Below are positions 35,641 to 49,742 of a stretch of DNA of 64,000 nucleotides, one piece after another (position 1 is the first letter of the stretch; each line of letters starts with the position of its first letter). The translations under genes and the position numbers were made by a program. The notes under the pieces are model-generated. The model searched no databases. It saw only the letters and a program-made list of their open reading frames with translations, and was not told the origin of the DNA. Origin of the DNA: Camarhynchus parvulus. Its lineage: Eukaryota > Chordata > Aves > Passeriformes > Thraupidae. The stretch covers positions 28,145,493 through 28,209,492 of the forward strand of contig NC_044573.1 in the NCBI RefSeq assembly GCF_901933205.1. The letters are read 5' to 3'.

Positions 35641-36562
35641 CTATCCTTTAACTCCAAAGCAGAATCATCTATACTTAAAGCCATCCTGTCAGGCATTTGT
35701 GTTGTCTGTTCTTCAAGAAATTCAAAGAAAAGGTAGAACTGCTTCCTATGAGATACTTCTCCAGTCCTTAACTAACAGTACAATTAGAAAATTTCCCTTA
35801 GTTACTGAGGAGTTGCCTCCTGTTCTATACACCAGGTGCCCAGAAAGACTAATCCTTTATTCCTTGCAGGATGATTTTGTATTCCACATTACGTTTTTGT
35901 GATATTTTTTATATGAGATGATTAATTCCTTTTCCCCTTCATTTTTTTCTCCTTAGTCTTTGTCTCCTCTGATTGGGTTGTATTGTTTAGATCTCTGGCC
36001 TTCAGAATCTCCTTGCTCTTCTCAAACCAAACTTGCCCAAATTGCTCTTAAAATACAATGCCTGAAACAAGAGTCAGTATCCCACATGAGATCTTATGTG
36101 TACAAGGATTATTTTCAGTGTCATAGATCATTTCCATGTTCATACACTTAATGGTGACATTCAAATTTTGGGAGCTTTTAATTTCCATAATATGCCACGA
36201 TTGATTAAAATTCCCTTTGTGACCCACTGTGCCCCTAAGAACATCTCTTGGCAAGTTGCTCTGTCCTGTCTGAAGTGAAGTATTCCTGCCTAACTTGCAG
36301 GAACTGTGTTGCACCTGAGTTTATTGAATGATAGCTTTTTAATTACAGACTGATTTTTCTTTTTGCAAAATAACACTTTTTGTTCTGTTAGTGTTTTCTA
36401 GAGTGCTGCAGCCCTTCTCAGCTTAATGTCATCTGCACATTTGGCAAGTGCACTCTATTCCATCACTGGGTCTATGAAAGGAAGTAGAGAGAGCAGGATA
36501 GTACCAGACTCTCTGAAACCATACTTGAGACATGTTCTAGTATGACAGAGGACTACTAATTG
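35641..36562 (-). mobile_element. Old CR1/L3-group LINE remnant
   Basis: Long inverted CR1 remnant. Plus-strand blocks in order: TGTCTGTTCTTCAAGAAATT; CAATTAGAAAATTTCCCTTA; TTGCACCTGAGTTTATTGAA followed by GCTTTTTAATTACAGACTGA; GAGTGCTGCAGCCCTTCTCA; TTAATGTCATCTGCACATTT; and GCAGGATAGTACCAGACTCT. These are the inverted forms of the amniote CR1 segment running from the reverse-transcriptase palm (the GTCATCTGC block is antisense to the ADD-box region) to the C-terminus. It is decayed and non-coding. A short frame antisense to it (36048-36314) is not a gene. Confidence 0.75.
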
Positions 36563-39500
36563 ATTTTGCTAAGGCAGATCTGTAATAATGAATAACCACT
36601 GCTTGATAGTATGCAGTGAGCCTACCTCTCAAAGAAAATCTGAAATATTTCTCAAAATGAACCTGAAACAATCATATTGTTAAAATATCAGTAATAAGCA
36701 TTGGACTAAACTAATTCAAACTACTGATTTTTTTTTTCCCCAAATTGGAAGTGAACCTTAAGAGTTTTGAACAACTTTGTGGATCTCAGACTGGAAGGAA
36801 ATGTAAATTTGCAGATAGATCCAAAATAAAACATAAGTTAAAGAACACTGATTTAATTTGCTTCATACAAGAGTATACTGTGGGCTGCATTTCTTTTGTT
36901 AGCCCATGAAAATGCAAGGAGACATTTACAAAAGCCCAGCCAAGATAAGCCAAGGAATGGAATATTGAGGTAAGGAGATGTCAGCATGTGCTGCAGCCAA
37001 AGACTGGGATGAGCTCAGGCTCCTCAGTCACCCTCTCACCTAAATGCAGAGACTGGGACTCAGCTCATTTTGTCCTTTGTCCTCATTTCAACCCCATCTG
37101 CTCCTGCTTCTCCAGCCACAGAAAGTGGAAGACGAGCTATTTCTCCCTCGGGCATATTTTGGTGTTTAAGTGAACTCACAGCCTGAAGTCTACTTGCTCT
37201 GTTTTTGTGTGAGACTACCCTGTAAGAATACCCAGTATTTTTAAATTCCTCCTAAAAGTAAGCATAACTATGTAGGGAAGATCATTCTGTTGCCATTACA
37301 CTACTTAAAATTATGGATCAAGTTTGACATTGGGGAATTGAAGCAGAGAATATAAATTGTCCCTTCTTTAATGGCAAAAAATATGACAAGCTACCTTTTG
37401 AGGTATCCTTTTCACATGTACAGATAGCAAAGCTCCAAGTGATCTTCAAGACTCTGGAGAAAGTATACATGTTTCCAGTCAACGCTGCTGAGAACAAAAC
37501 ACATCCCTGAGCCATTCAAACTTTCTTTGCAGGGACTGACAGCCACCAGCTTCTTAGAAGCAATCCAGGGAAGGGACTGTGTAGCAGAATACAACTCTCC
37601 CACCTGCTAGTTCCAATTGTTTTGTTGAAATATAGAAGAGAACAGACCTAGAGGGTAACTTAAGAGGAGTTAGACAAGTTTGAGTATCAGGATTGCAGCT
37701 GAAATGTGAATTTTTCATGCTTGTTTCAGAACTGTGTTTTTTTCCTCTCCCATAATTTAGTAACAATTCTACAGTTGCCACAAGTGGCAGATTGTTTATA
37801 ATTCATTATCTAAGGTCTTATCTGATTAATTTTATTCTTATTTCTAATCTTTCATTCTCTTCCTCCTTCCTTGAGTTTTGGACAGAGAGATTAGCAAACT
37901 GGTCCATAAAAACTAAAAGTGACCCTGAATGCTAATCCATCTAAACCTGCTGGCAGCTTCAGGGTGTTTAAAGATTTAGAGATATTTGCATGGTAGGAGC
38001 TCAGCTATGTAGAGGACATTTTTGCCAGCACAGCACTGGCAGTCTTAGTGGATGGGATCCAGCTGGGAAACAATCTTAGAAAAAAAATCAGATAAATCTA
38101 ACCTCTTATGATATTTAGGATGTGCCCAACAAGCCTTCTGCTTCAATAATTGCTGCCATCATGAGAATGGCACTTACCAGAATCAAAACCTTTCCAATGA
38201 CTAAACCTAATATTCCTAAAGAAAAAAACACAGGCTAAAGGAACAAACCTCAGGTAGATTTCCCATAAGATGGAGAAATGTTGGATGCTCCTAGGAGTTT
38301 ACAAGGGACCTAACCATTGCTTCTCTTGCATTACTTGGAAGGAGCTCAAACACTATGCAGAGTAAAATCTGAGCTGAGGTTGCTTTTGCTTGAGAGTGCA
38401 AAATTTGACAGTGAATTATGCCTTTATTTGGGCTAAATAAAGCTTCACAAGAGCTCATGGCCACTAATCTCTCCCTCACATGGTCTGCATGGTCTCTGGT
38501 AGAAAAAAAACATCTCACAGAGGGTCTGTGCAACATTTCACATCTGCAGCAGTGCACAGAAGGGCAGCTGTGTCTCTGCAGAGGGGCAGGAAGGCTTCAC
38601 TCACAGACATTGCACACAGAATAACAGACCTCACTTCTTTTCAGTACCATTAGTTGCATACCCCCCAGTCAGTAATGTTAATTTATTCAGAGCTGCCTAA
38701 TGAAATCAGTGTGCATGCAATGATCTTATGCTTTACAACTGCTGCTTAAGGCTATTTGACCATACTTTCCAAAGGTCAGTGCACAAAATCATAGCTGAAA
38801 GAAAAAAGGATTGGAGTAATTTGCTCTGTCCAATAAGAATTGTGGTGACCTTCCTTTTAAGATGGTCTTAACCTGGTTATTAGTGATATGCTTGAAGTTT
38901 TCTATAAGCACAGGTTTTTCTGTGATGCAGGTGAAAAATTCCAGCTTCTTTGCACTTCCAACTGAACTCATGGTTCCTGTTTTTCCACTTGGGTTAAAAC
39001 AAATGGCTCCTTCTACATGGAAGATAAACATTCAGCATCAATGAAAATGAAATCAGTCACTGTTTCTCCTGGTAAGGCTGCTATTGGAGGAAGCTGTGAT
39101 GCTGAGCAACCTGCCTTCAGCAGGAGCCCCTGTGCCTGGGCTGGGAGCTACCCCCAGGCCCAAGCAGGAGATACGAATTGCTCTTTGTAGACTAAGTTTT
39201 GGTTATGACCCATGGGAGAATACATGAGTTTTCCAAGGCATCACAGGTGAAGTTCAGAAAGGGTTATTCGGTAGCCCCTCCAACCCTTGTGCCCAGAGCA
39301 TGTGACAGTTGAGATTTAGAATTAAATCTGAATGCATGGCAGCATCATAGTGGGAATTAAGCCAAGTGCTGAAATTTTTTCCTGCATGTGGCTGAAAGCT
39401 TAGTGCAGCCTCTGTTTTGTTTGTTCTATTGTCTCCACATGATCTTAGACACTACAAATTTATTGTTGATTTGTAAAGCTTGAAGTCTGACTGGCTATAA

Positions 39501-42500
39501 CCATTTTTTTTGCCTGTCTTTGTGACTCACAGAATGGAATCACAATGCTACTGTGTCCATGGCAAAGCTACTGATTGTTTCTTATGAGGTAAGTCAGTTT
39601 ATGTTTGACAAACCTCTATAGGTAATGGAAACCAGTACTGTCTAAATCAGCCAGTGGAGATACTTGTCTGTCCTTACAGCCTCTAGGGGGAAGCCAGGCA
39701 AACAGCTGCTTCTGCACACTCATTTCTAGGTAGGTAATACTAAGGGAGATGAACCCAAACTTGTAGTAGCTAAAATCTACACAGACACGTAAATATGAAT
39801 AAGATCTCAGTGATTTTGATGAACCAGTGAATTTTGATGATTTCCTTGTCTCTCTAGATGTCAAATAACCCTAAGAAATCTGAATTTATTTTATAAAGCT
39901 TCTCATTAGTGAAATAGGAACATTCTCTTCTTTCTCCATAATTTTTTTATACATACGTAACCATTTCAAGGAATTTGTTTTGAAGCTTTACAACTTCAAG
40001 TACATATTTCAAGCTTCAGGAGGTTGATATTAGTCAAACAAATAATGATGATGATGGTGGTGATGATGATGATGATTCTAATTTATCACAAAGTCTGTTG
40101 CACAAAGTCTGTTGCAATTCTGTTCTGTTATTCAGCAGAAAGTCCTCACAGAAACCAAGCAGAGAACAATCTGTGGAAAATCTCTCTTTTAAGCCCAAGG
40201 TGCTGGCCTCCTCTGATATGAAGGGAGATTCCTGGGGATGTACAGTATGGGGAAGACTTCTAATGCGATTATGTAAGTTTAGAGATGAACAGAGGGTGGA
40301 AATATTTATATCCTAAAAAAGAGACAAGAAACACACTCTTGAAAAAAGGTATCTTTAAAAAGACTGAGTCATAATTTTAAAACTCTACCTATTTGGTTTA
40401 CCCACAGACCTTTCACAACAGTTGCAAGACATTTATTCACAGTAGGTTGAGACCATCCCATTTGAGGGCATATTTCTTAATAGTGGCACCTGTTCAGCCT
40501 TCATACTACCTGCATATATTGTATGGATAGGGATTAACACAGCCTAGATCTCAATTCAAAAGGGGTGGGAGGATCTGCCTTTGAAGTAAAATACAGAATT
40601 ATGAGGCTTAGGAGTCTTTATATAAAGAATGAGAAGTCATTTCCCAAGACAAAGAGACTCTATTATTAATGTGTCTAAATGCAGTATAGATATGTACAAA
40701 ATACTCTGTTTTAAATTCACTTCTGAAACATCTTAATCTGATTGATGATCTCCAGCTTCTTATAGTCAAATCAGTTCAAGATGTGAGCTCGGTGTCTTAA
40801 AAATGACATGCTGGTCAAAAATAATGAAACTAATGTCTCCAGGTAGTTTCCATCCTCAAATGTCTCTTCATTCAAAGCATAACTTTCCTCAAAGTTGCTT
40901 TAGACTGTCAATAATATCTTTCTTTTTGATTTGGATTCTTTTTTAATTGAATAAAATAATTTTCATTTTGAGGAAAAATGCAAGAGATGATATATATTTT
41001 TTTCCCTTTGCTTTTGTGTTTTCATTATGGATGGGTTAGCTTCAGACTACAGGAAATATGTATGTTCTTTGGAAGATTCAATTAAAGGCAGGATAAGGAG
41101 AAAGTGACAATGATTCTAAAGGGATCACTAGAGTAACATACAGGTGATGTAAATATCAGACACACATAGAGGAAACAAATGGAAAATTGAAAGTAGAAAC
41201 AGTAAGGGAAGGCAAAGAAGGAAATATAGAATCTGGATGAGGAAATTTGTGGATAATTAGTGGAAATATAACTGAAAATATGCCCTAATTTGTATACTCA
41301 AATGTTCCATATTAAAATTGTGTAGGAAACCCTAACCAGTATTTTGTAGAATATCATTCACTTTGACTTCACAATCTTTGTGTGTTGGCATCAGTAATGT
41401 ACAATACATAATGTGCCAGTGCTATATAAAGTGAAAAGAGGACTTTGAACAGAATATAGAATTGCAATGTGTGAAAAACCTAGAAAGCACACATTTTTAA
41501 AGTTTATTTTACAAAACCAAACGTACAGCTAACGTTTATGTCCCTTTTTCCTAGTTTGTGCAATGGGCTCTTTCTTTTTCTTGCTTGACATATCTTACTT
41601 AACTTTATTTGTATTGCCTCATGTTTCAAAGGAATGGGTCTGAAATACCCTTTCTCTACACTTTTTAGACAGAACAAGAGGAATAAAAGAAAAGATTTGT
41701 TGAGCCTGAAATCATCCAGTCAGAAACTGCAAACAGGAGTGCACTTGCTGCATTGTACCTGGGATTCTTCTCCCAGAAAGGATGGTGAAATGCTGGAATT
41801 GTGCTTCAGCTCCTGAGGCACATGGAATTGCAGGGCATCCAGGCAGTTTTTCAAAGGACAGCCTTGATGGTCTTAGAGTATTCAACACTTCACATACATT
41901 TAATCTTGAATAAGGCCTGGTAAGGATATTCATAGGTTCGTGGTATTTTGTGCAGCAGGCATTTATTTTCCCTTTCCTCTACTCTTCCTCACATCACTTA
42001 TGCCAACTCAAAGGGCAGGAAAAAATTTTGCAGAAGAGAAGTTGTTGTTTTTTTGAACGAGGTTGAGAGCAGCAGGATTGAATGCTGATGTCTGGAAAAA
42101 AAGAAAGGGATGCATCTGACAAGAATTTATTAGATCAAGTTCTCCCAATGCAGAGCACAAGAATATTAGAAAAGGGAAAGGCAAAAAACCTGTGGATGGA
42201 CTGAAACATCTGATTGTCATTTTGCAAACACTAACAATTCAGCAAGAGGACTGTATTTTGGCAGTATTTGCCTCAAAAATTCCTGGGAAAGATAAAAGCT
42301 GCTTCTAGATGCTTCTGTTCTTCTACCCACTAATGATGTCACTGTCAGCTGTGAATAGATCTATTAATAAATAGTGTTTTGAATTTATAAATCAGTTCAT
42401 GCCTAATCTTTTCTTCCAGGAAAGCTCACATTTGTTCCAGTTGCTTTCACAATTTGGCATTTCCTCATGAGAAGCCTATGGAGTTTTCCCTCCCTTGCAA

Positions 42501-44469
42501 AAGAGACTGTGGTGGGCAGCAGGGTTACTTAGTACCTCAAGGGAGGAATTCCTTCATCCTCTGGGAAAAGTATTCCTGTGTAACAGTGAAAATTAGATTA
42601 GGATGTTACCATTGTAGAGAAGACATTTTTAACTTTGGTCTTTTATCTTACACACAGGCACATTGTGAGGAGTTTCCTGCACATCCTGATTTGTTGAGTG
42701 GCTACTTGCTTCTGGCCAGATGTCTACCAGCATTTTAAAGCTAGAGACCTTTGTAAATGCAGCCCATAGCTCCTAACCACTGAGGTTGTCTTCAGAAAGT
42801 GGTTTTTCTCAGCTCCCACTATGTTTAATTCTATGTGAAACATTGGAAATCCTCAAACGAGAGATGTCAGTAATAATTCTTGGGGAACTCTGAAAGTCTG
42901 ACACTTTCCATTGTTCCAGAAGACAGCTCCAACTATTTAGCCTTGCTTTTCAGGACTAGAAGAGAACAGGATTTGGGTAGGATTTGCTTTGTCTCTGCTC
43001 TTGACATTTGTCAGAAATAGTTCCCACTGGATGAAATTTTAAATGGATGGATTTCCAAGCTGCAGATCCTGATGGTCTGGATATTCTGGAAGGATGAAAT
43101 TTGGGTTGGGGTTATTTTTGTGAGTTTTTTGGGTGGAGCAAGGAACGAAGAAAGGAGTAATTAGTATCTTTTTCTTGTTGGTTCTTGTGGCTTTAAAATG
43201 ATTCATGCGTAGGAGAGCAACAAAAGCCTGTTAAAACCTTGTGGCAAAAGAACAACAGACTTGGAATCTGCTATGAAACAAGAGATTGCAGGGTGTACAT
43301 GGGCTGAAATAATTGTACCAGTGCATGACATGGATGACTTGAATTCCAGCTTCCAGGAAACTTTTTGCTTCATCTAAACTGTTTCAAAGAAACCCTTTGT
43401 CCAGAGAAACTTGAACAAAGCCTGTGGCCAAAATAATTTTGGATGAGATTCTCCAGTCTTTGCTTCTTTACAATTTGACAGCAACAGAAGCAACACAAAA
43501 CAGAAAAGTGTCATAATTGCTTTATGCCTACGCTTCCCTGGCTCCTGTGTATGAAGTTTGCACAGAGAAGCTGTGTCAGCATTGGGAGAAACTGATGTGA
43601 CTGCAGTTCATCTTTACCAAGCTTATTGTAAATTCTGTTAATAGCAATATTAGCGTTTCAGAATTTTGTTGAAAAAGCATAAGGGACAGCTGCTCTCTAC
43701 ATGCTCTCCCTTTCCCATCCCAAATGGAAGGATCAGATTCTCAGCTGGTGTAAAGTGCTCTAGTATCACTGATACCAATGAAGTATTATTTACTCCATCT
43801 TTATTTTGCATCTCATAGAACACTAGACTATGCAGAAGTTACTAATTTCAGCAATCTGCCTTATAAGAAATATTAGCAGAAAGCAAATAATCACAAACCA
43901 TTGCTTAAATTTTCAGTCTCACAAACTAGGGAATTCTACCTATTTTCAGAGTCCAAACATGTTTAAAAAATGCAAGAGACAGTTAAATTTATTAAAAATG
44001 TTCTGTGTAATGATTTATGCTGATGGCTCCTGGATCTAAGTCTTGCAAAACATATGTGGCAGTAATTAAGCCTGCTGTATCAGCAGCTTTAAACATAGTG
44101 TTGCTGAAATTGATATTGTTGGTTTTATGACTGCAGTATTTGGAAGTCTTGCCAATAGGAAGTACTTTGATTAGTTGTTATTTTGCTGTTATCATAATAG
44201 AGATGACAAAATTGAATATGACTAAATTAGACTAATGAATATATAAATAGTGAAGAGATTCATTAAGTTTAACTCTCAAAAAAAAATTCAAGGAATTTAC
44301 CTGTATTCCTTAAGGATCTATGAGGTGGTATTCTGGGTCACGTCAAAAGTCTATGCAGCCCCAAATATTATTTCCTACAGGGATCAGCTGCAAATTTATA
44401 GGACAAATGTAAGAAATGGAAGGAAATAGAGAGGGTGATTCTTCATTGGTGCCCTCAAGCCACCTTCTT
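36563..44469. other. Unassigned stretch
   Basis: Nearly 8 kb without a gene. Seen: the (GAT)n repeat at 40043-40077, a GC-richer patch at about 39.08-39.17 kb, and at about 41.75-41.93 kb a segment (GGTGAAATGCTGGAATTGTG ... CAGTTTTTCAAAGGACAGCC) that weakly recalls a degraded sense-strand CR1 3' end but which I cannot support firmly. Confidence 0.4.
40043..40077. repeat. (GAT)n microsatellite
   Basis: ATG/GAT trinucleotide repeat with a central GGTGGT interruption. A 65-codon frame through it is Met-rich only because of the repeat. Confidence 0.88.
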
Positions 44470-45165
44470 CAGAACTGACAGGTGCTAGAGGTTGTATCCC
44501 TTCCATCACATTCAACACCACACCGGCAGATCTTTCCCCAGGAACTCTCTGAAACAGTTTTGAATATGTTTAAACTCTCGCTCACCTCTATGTCTTGCAA
44601 TAATGAGTTCTGCAGTTTATTTGTAAGTTGTGTAAAAGCAGTTTTATTTGTTGCTCTTCCTAATAGAAAACATTGGGGCACCTCTAGTTCTTACACTCAT
44701 AATAGCTTGTAATTACTGCTCAGCTGCTAGTTAAGACTGTGTAGACCTATTTGGTGACTTCCTTCAGTCCTGTCTTTCCAAGATGAAGAGCTGCAGGCTT
44801 TATGCACATGAAATCTGTTCTGTATTTCTAATCACCCTCACCATGGCTTCAAAACTACACCAAGCTGTTTTCCAAATTGATTGAATTGGTTTGTGTTCAA
44901 GATGCAAGCATTCCATGGACTTACAAAGATACTTTTTATTTTGTTCCCCATTCAATTACTAACAACTTCAAATATTTGATTTGCCTTTATGATAATGGCA
45001 GAACATTGTGCTAATGTTTTCAGAGGAGCAGTCAAATATTTTCTGATTGGTCTTAGATAATTTAGAAATCATCCTGTCAGTTTAGATGGGAATTTTCCTT
45101 TGTGTATTCCTCTGCATTTCTTCAAAATCTCAATATTTTCTGCACTCTGTTGGCTAGGCAAATAA
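44470..45165 (-). mobile_element. Old CR1/L3-group LINE remnant
   Basis: Well-ordered inverted blocks: GTGTAAAAGCAGTTTTATTT; CTTCCTAATAGAAAACATTG; GGGGCACCTCTAGTTCTTAC; then TTTGATTTGCCTTTATGATA; CAGAACATTGTGCTAATGTT; TTTCAGAGGAGCAGTC; TAGATAATTTAGAAATCATC; and TGTGTATTCCTCTGCATTTC. This is the inverted 3' half of an L3/CR1 LINE, running from the 3' end back through the reverse-transcriptase C-terminal region. The left boundary (44470-44560) is the least certain. Not coding; ancient insertion. Confidence 0.75.
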
Positions 45166-45914
45166 CTTAATAAAAATGAGACTTAGAAAAATTGTAGCTT
45201 GTGAAAGTAAAAAACAAAGAGTGAGATTTTCTGAGTCAAAATATTTCAGTCAAAAATTAGATATTAACTTTTTGATGAGATGATGTTTAGCTTCTCTTCG
45301 TTCTCTTCGAGTCACTGAAATGCTGCTTTGCAGTTTGAGTTTAAGGTCATTCATTGCTCTTTTCTTTCTCTCTGATAATATTCTCCTGGACAAAGAATAC
45401 CATATCAAGAAAGTCGTATGTGAGAAAATTTGCAAAGGAAGGTCTGCAGGTGAATAGTGTTGGGTTTGTTCAAAATAAAACACATTTAGATAGCAATTTT
45501 ATATTTGCTATAATGACTTTTAGACTTTGGAATACACTCGTGTTCATTGAAATTTAAAAAAAAAAATGCTTTGTATCTATCAATGTTAAAGAACAATCTA
45601 AATTCTGACTGTCAAATGTTCTTAATGAGTCACTTAACTGCAGCTCCAGACTAGGACTCTAAAGTTTTATTCTGATGCTGAACTTAACAAGTTGTCAGCA
45701 ACCCACTCAAAAAGTGTAAAGTCAAATAGCTGAAGAATTGGTTTTCAGGATTTTTTTATCCGTTTTATTCTGTATCAAGCAAAAATAAAATTGAGGAATG
45801 GGCTGCCCAGTGCCCAGGCAGGAAAAAATAGCAAAATAAATCAGGAACATTTTTTCCTATTACTGACTTACTCAACTGTAATAACATCATTCACTTAATA
45901 TTCCCTTCAGAATA

Positions 45915-45956
45915 TAGATGGATAGATAGAAAGATAGAAGGATAGAAGGATAGATG

Positions 45957-46012
<56 letters not shown>
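45915..46012. repeat. (GATA)n microsatellite
   Basis: Imperfect GATA-type units (TAGATGGATA, GATAGAAG) leading into 13 uninterrupted GATA units at 45957-46008. Such a long pure run is likely to vary in length between individuals. Confidence 0.95.
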
Positions 46013-46014
<2 letters not shown>

Positions 46015-49000
46015 TAATTTTATACAATTATATTATTCTACATCTTTCAGTGGAAGTCTACTTATATGGGCAAATATAAGATGAAGGAGTACTTTTATAA
46101 TTTCATGCTTAAAGAAGTCTTTGAGTAGGGCTGAAGAATGAATGCTGTGAAACATTTTCAAGACAGAAGAAGACAGTTATTTTCCGCATTTCAAGACACA
46201 CAGAGAATTTAAATGAAAAGAAACAGATAATGGAAAAATACTACTTCCCTTCTACTTTGGTTAGTTGTTACTGTTGTCACCAATGATGTCTTAATGTTCC
46301 TGACAATTTAAATGATAATAAAAGCTACAGTCTTGAGAATTTTTTCATAGTAGGTAACTGTTCTCTCTAGGGAGATGTAGATAATACAAGGAGCGAAAAA
46401 AACCACTTAAGATAAAGAGGTCCATAAAAAAGTACCATAATATCTTATTTACCGTAGTAGTTGAACGGCGACACTGACATAGACTTTAGCTGTATTTTCA
46501 CAATGCTAGCTTCCCTTTTTATAATTGGGTAACCAGCCCATGGTCTGTATCCAAAATATTTGTATATGCTATATGGAGGGTCAGGGAGAAGTAAGCAAAA
46601 GCAAGGAGGAAAGAAAAAGTATCACAGAAGCCAAGGATTTTATTCATGTGACCGAGAAGCACAAAAACCAAACAAATACATGAGCACTCTCATTTTTGTA
46701 AAAATGTCTGCTGCTGCAGTCACTGCGGCAGTGGCTTTGATTTGACTCACATCTTTGGATGTCTGGGAAATTAGTGATGTGAACTGTGATGAAGCTGTGT
46801 CTCTGTGCCAGGCAGGACACCACCAGTGGCACTTGAAGCTCATATTCCCCTCTTTGGGAGGGCACTGCAAGGTCTAAGGAGCAGGCAGAGAAAGGGAGGG
46901 ATGCAGACTGGGGTTTTGGTTGGAGTGTGTCTCTGAAGTCAATGGTCATACAGAACAGGATAGAGTCCCCGTCTTCCCACAAAGCAATCTGCTGGGATGA
47001 ATTGTCCATTTTATTTTACTTAATTAATTAGAGATGAGATTTAACTTTGTCCTACTCCATGCCCACAAAAAATTTACTTGCACATCTGCTAACCAGCTTT
47101 TGCCAAGGTTACCGTATGCAATATGGGGTATAGAAAAACAAGTAATTTTGGAGCAACAGGTGTGCTCTGACTTGAAATCCACCAATCTTTCTCAGTTTTG
47201 CTGTATGACATGCAAAAAAGCTTTTCACACTGACTGCCTTATATTCAGTCTGTCAGATAACCACAAAATATTCTCAGGTTTTTTTAATGTTCCTTCTGCT
47301 GGGTAATGAATGGATGGCATTTGAAGTGGCAGTCTAAAATGCTGTTGAACATACTAATAATTGGTTGTTGGCTTATGTTTCCAAATGCATGTATTATTTT
47401 AACTCCCACTTCAAGGGAAATAATCCACTACCAAACCTGAGGCAGATCCTCACTTGCAAAGGATGTTGACTGGCCAGACCTGTAGAAGTGAAATGGAGCA
47501 ATAACATACATACAGGCAGAGTTCTTTTCCCTTGCTTGCCTTGTCAACATACATGGTAGGTGGAAATACAGATGGACTGGGCATCCCCAATTCCCGCCAC
47601 TGCAGCCTCTCTCCCTCTGTGACATTTGCTAGTGTGGGACTGGGCTCCAAATCCCTCCCTTTGTGGCTGGAGCAGACTAAAGCAGTGGTATTTCTCTAAT
47701 CTCTGACCTGGCATAATCCCATCCCTGTCCTTTTGGGTTGAAAATCTGGATACCAGAAAGTCCAAAAGATTGCTGTCGCTGGCGCATAGTTTCTGAAATA
47801 ACTTTCCCTTTTCTGCCTCCTCAGAGATGAACAGGGCTACTTTACAGACATCTCTGAGACAGTGAAGGCCAGCTATAATATAACTCCCTTTTTTTTTTTC
47901 CACTTTAACAATGCAAATATGACAGGACATAATGTTACAGTACAATCATGCAATTTTAAGAGGTTTCAGTTCCTGCTACTACCAATGTGAACTAACTTGT
48001 ATCCTATATCCAGATTGTCTCAATCTCTTACCTTTGAATTTGGTCTCAGTGTTAGCCACTTAGCCAAGATCCAAAAGTTTCCCTGGTTTTATTTCCTTAG
48101 AAACAGGAAATCCATCTGGTTGTGAGCACATGATGTTTATGCTTGTGCAGTGGCTATGTGTTGGGCAGATCTGGAGGCTGTACCAACTTGGGAGCCTTGA
48201 CACCATACCAGTCCCCATGCACAAGGTGCCTTGTCTTCCTCATGCTGAAAACGTTTCAATCCCTTCACCTGTACCACATGAACCATGGTGATATTTTACC
48301 AGACATGGATCCAGACCTAAATGCACATTTCAAGTTGTTGTTTTTCAAATCACTAATTTCTTCTCTGCTTAGATTTCACAGTTCTCTTACTGTAGATCTT
48401 CAAACAAAATAGCTCGCAGTATCTGTAAAAACTGAGGGGAAAATCTGTTAGCATATTCATATTCATATTCGTATGTGTACGAATATAGAACAGATAAAAT
48501 GACTAAAAGACTTGATTCCAACAAAACATGATTTTTCACCTCCAAACCCCAGCTGGCATGAAATATAGTACGGAATATAGGACTGCAGATGATTCTGTTC
48601 ATAACCCTGGGTTAAGTGGTATGCAGAAATGTGGGCAATAAAAATGATTATGCAGTACCAGACCTATGGAAGACAAGTATGGATGAACATAACATGTGTT
48701 GATAAAAAATGGGAAAAGAAAACTTAACTGTGGTAGATGCTGGGACACTGTGAGGAGCAGCAATTCCCTGAGGACAAGAGGTGTGGTGATCCTCTGGGGA
48801 GGTAGGGCAGGACCTCACCATCTAGATAAAGCCTTTTCCACCTCCCCAGTGAGAAAGTCTGGGCAGCCAGGGCAAATAGGGGCAGCCCCAGTCATGGGTA
48901 CTGGGCACCTCCTGGGAGCTGGGAACCTGCCAAGGATGGGCTGGGCTGTCAGCGTGTTGGTTGGGGGTCAGGATCAGGCCAGGTGAGGGGAAGCTGCATC

Positions 49001-49178
49001 ACACACAACCCTTCTGTATGCAAATACAAGCTAGTGAGAATATCACCATGCTTACAGGGACATACGGAATGATGGGTTGCTTCTGAGAGATGCTGCACAG
49101 CCCACATCTTTCACCCTGTTCTGAAAGTGGTGCCTGGTGTGCTGTGGGCTACAAAAAGGTACTTGGTATCCAAGAGGT

Positions 49179-49390
49179 CTTAATTACTGTGACTACACAG
49201 AGAATTTAACTGCAGGAAGATACCATGCCATTAGAAACACATATTTAAGTCACTGTTCTGCTGTGAAAATAGGCTGTGCTGGATGAGGAAGCATTCTCCT
49301 GGAGGCAGAATGGTGAGACTCCCTTGGAACAGATCTTGTGACCTCTAATTAATTAGTAGCTTTTTAATAATCTTGTATACTAATGATGTG
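49179..49390. promoter_or_regulatory. Homeodomain-site-rich patch (candidate CNE)
   Basis: About 210 bp with several TAAT-core sites: TCTTAATTACTG, TCTAATTAATTAGTAGC, TTAATAATC and ACTAATGATG. Clusters like this are common in developmental enhancers, and the segment lacks repeat character. Function is inference; conservation across birds would decide. Confidence 0.2.
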
Positions 49391-49692
49391 AGCAGATAAT
49401 ACGTGGTTAAAGAGCATTAGCAGCAGGAGAAAGGGCTGGAATTTGACAGAAAGAAGAAAAATGCTATCAACAGGTCTGAAATAATTGAAATGAACAAATA
49501 ATGTAAAATGCAAGGAGCAAACAGGAAATTCTTCAGTAAACTCAGGACCACCCTTTAAAAATGAGCAATGTGTTTATATTAGATAACAATTTTTAGAATT
49601 TCTGTCAAGAATTAATAAGATATGAGCATGAAAAACCCAGGTGTCAGAAAATGTTTTCAACATGGAGGGGGGATTGCTAAAACCATTTTGCA

Positions 49693-49725
<33 letters not shown>

Positions 49726-49742
49726 CAGATAGATAGATGGAT
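49693..49742. repeat. (GATA)n microsatellite
   Basis: ATAG/GATA units, pure for about 33 bp and then interrupted by one GACA unit and a terminal GATG. Confidence 0.93.

Noticed and set aside
41750..41930. Possible degraded sense-strand CR1 3' end
   Set aside because: Only scattered similarity; no tail octamers and no block order I could trust.
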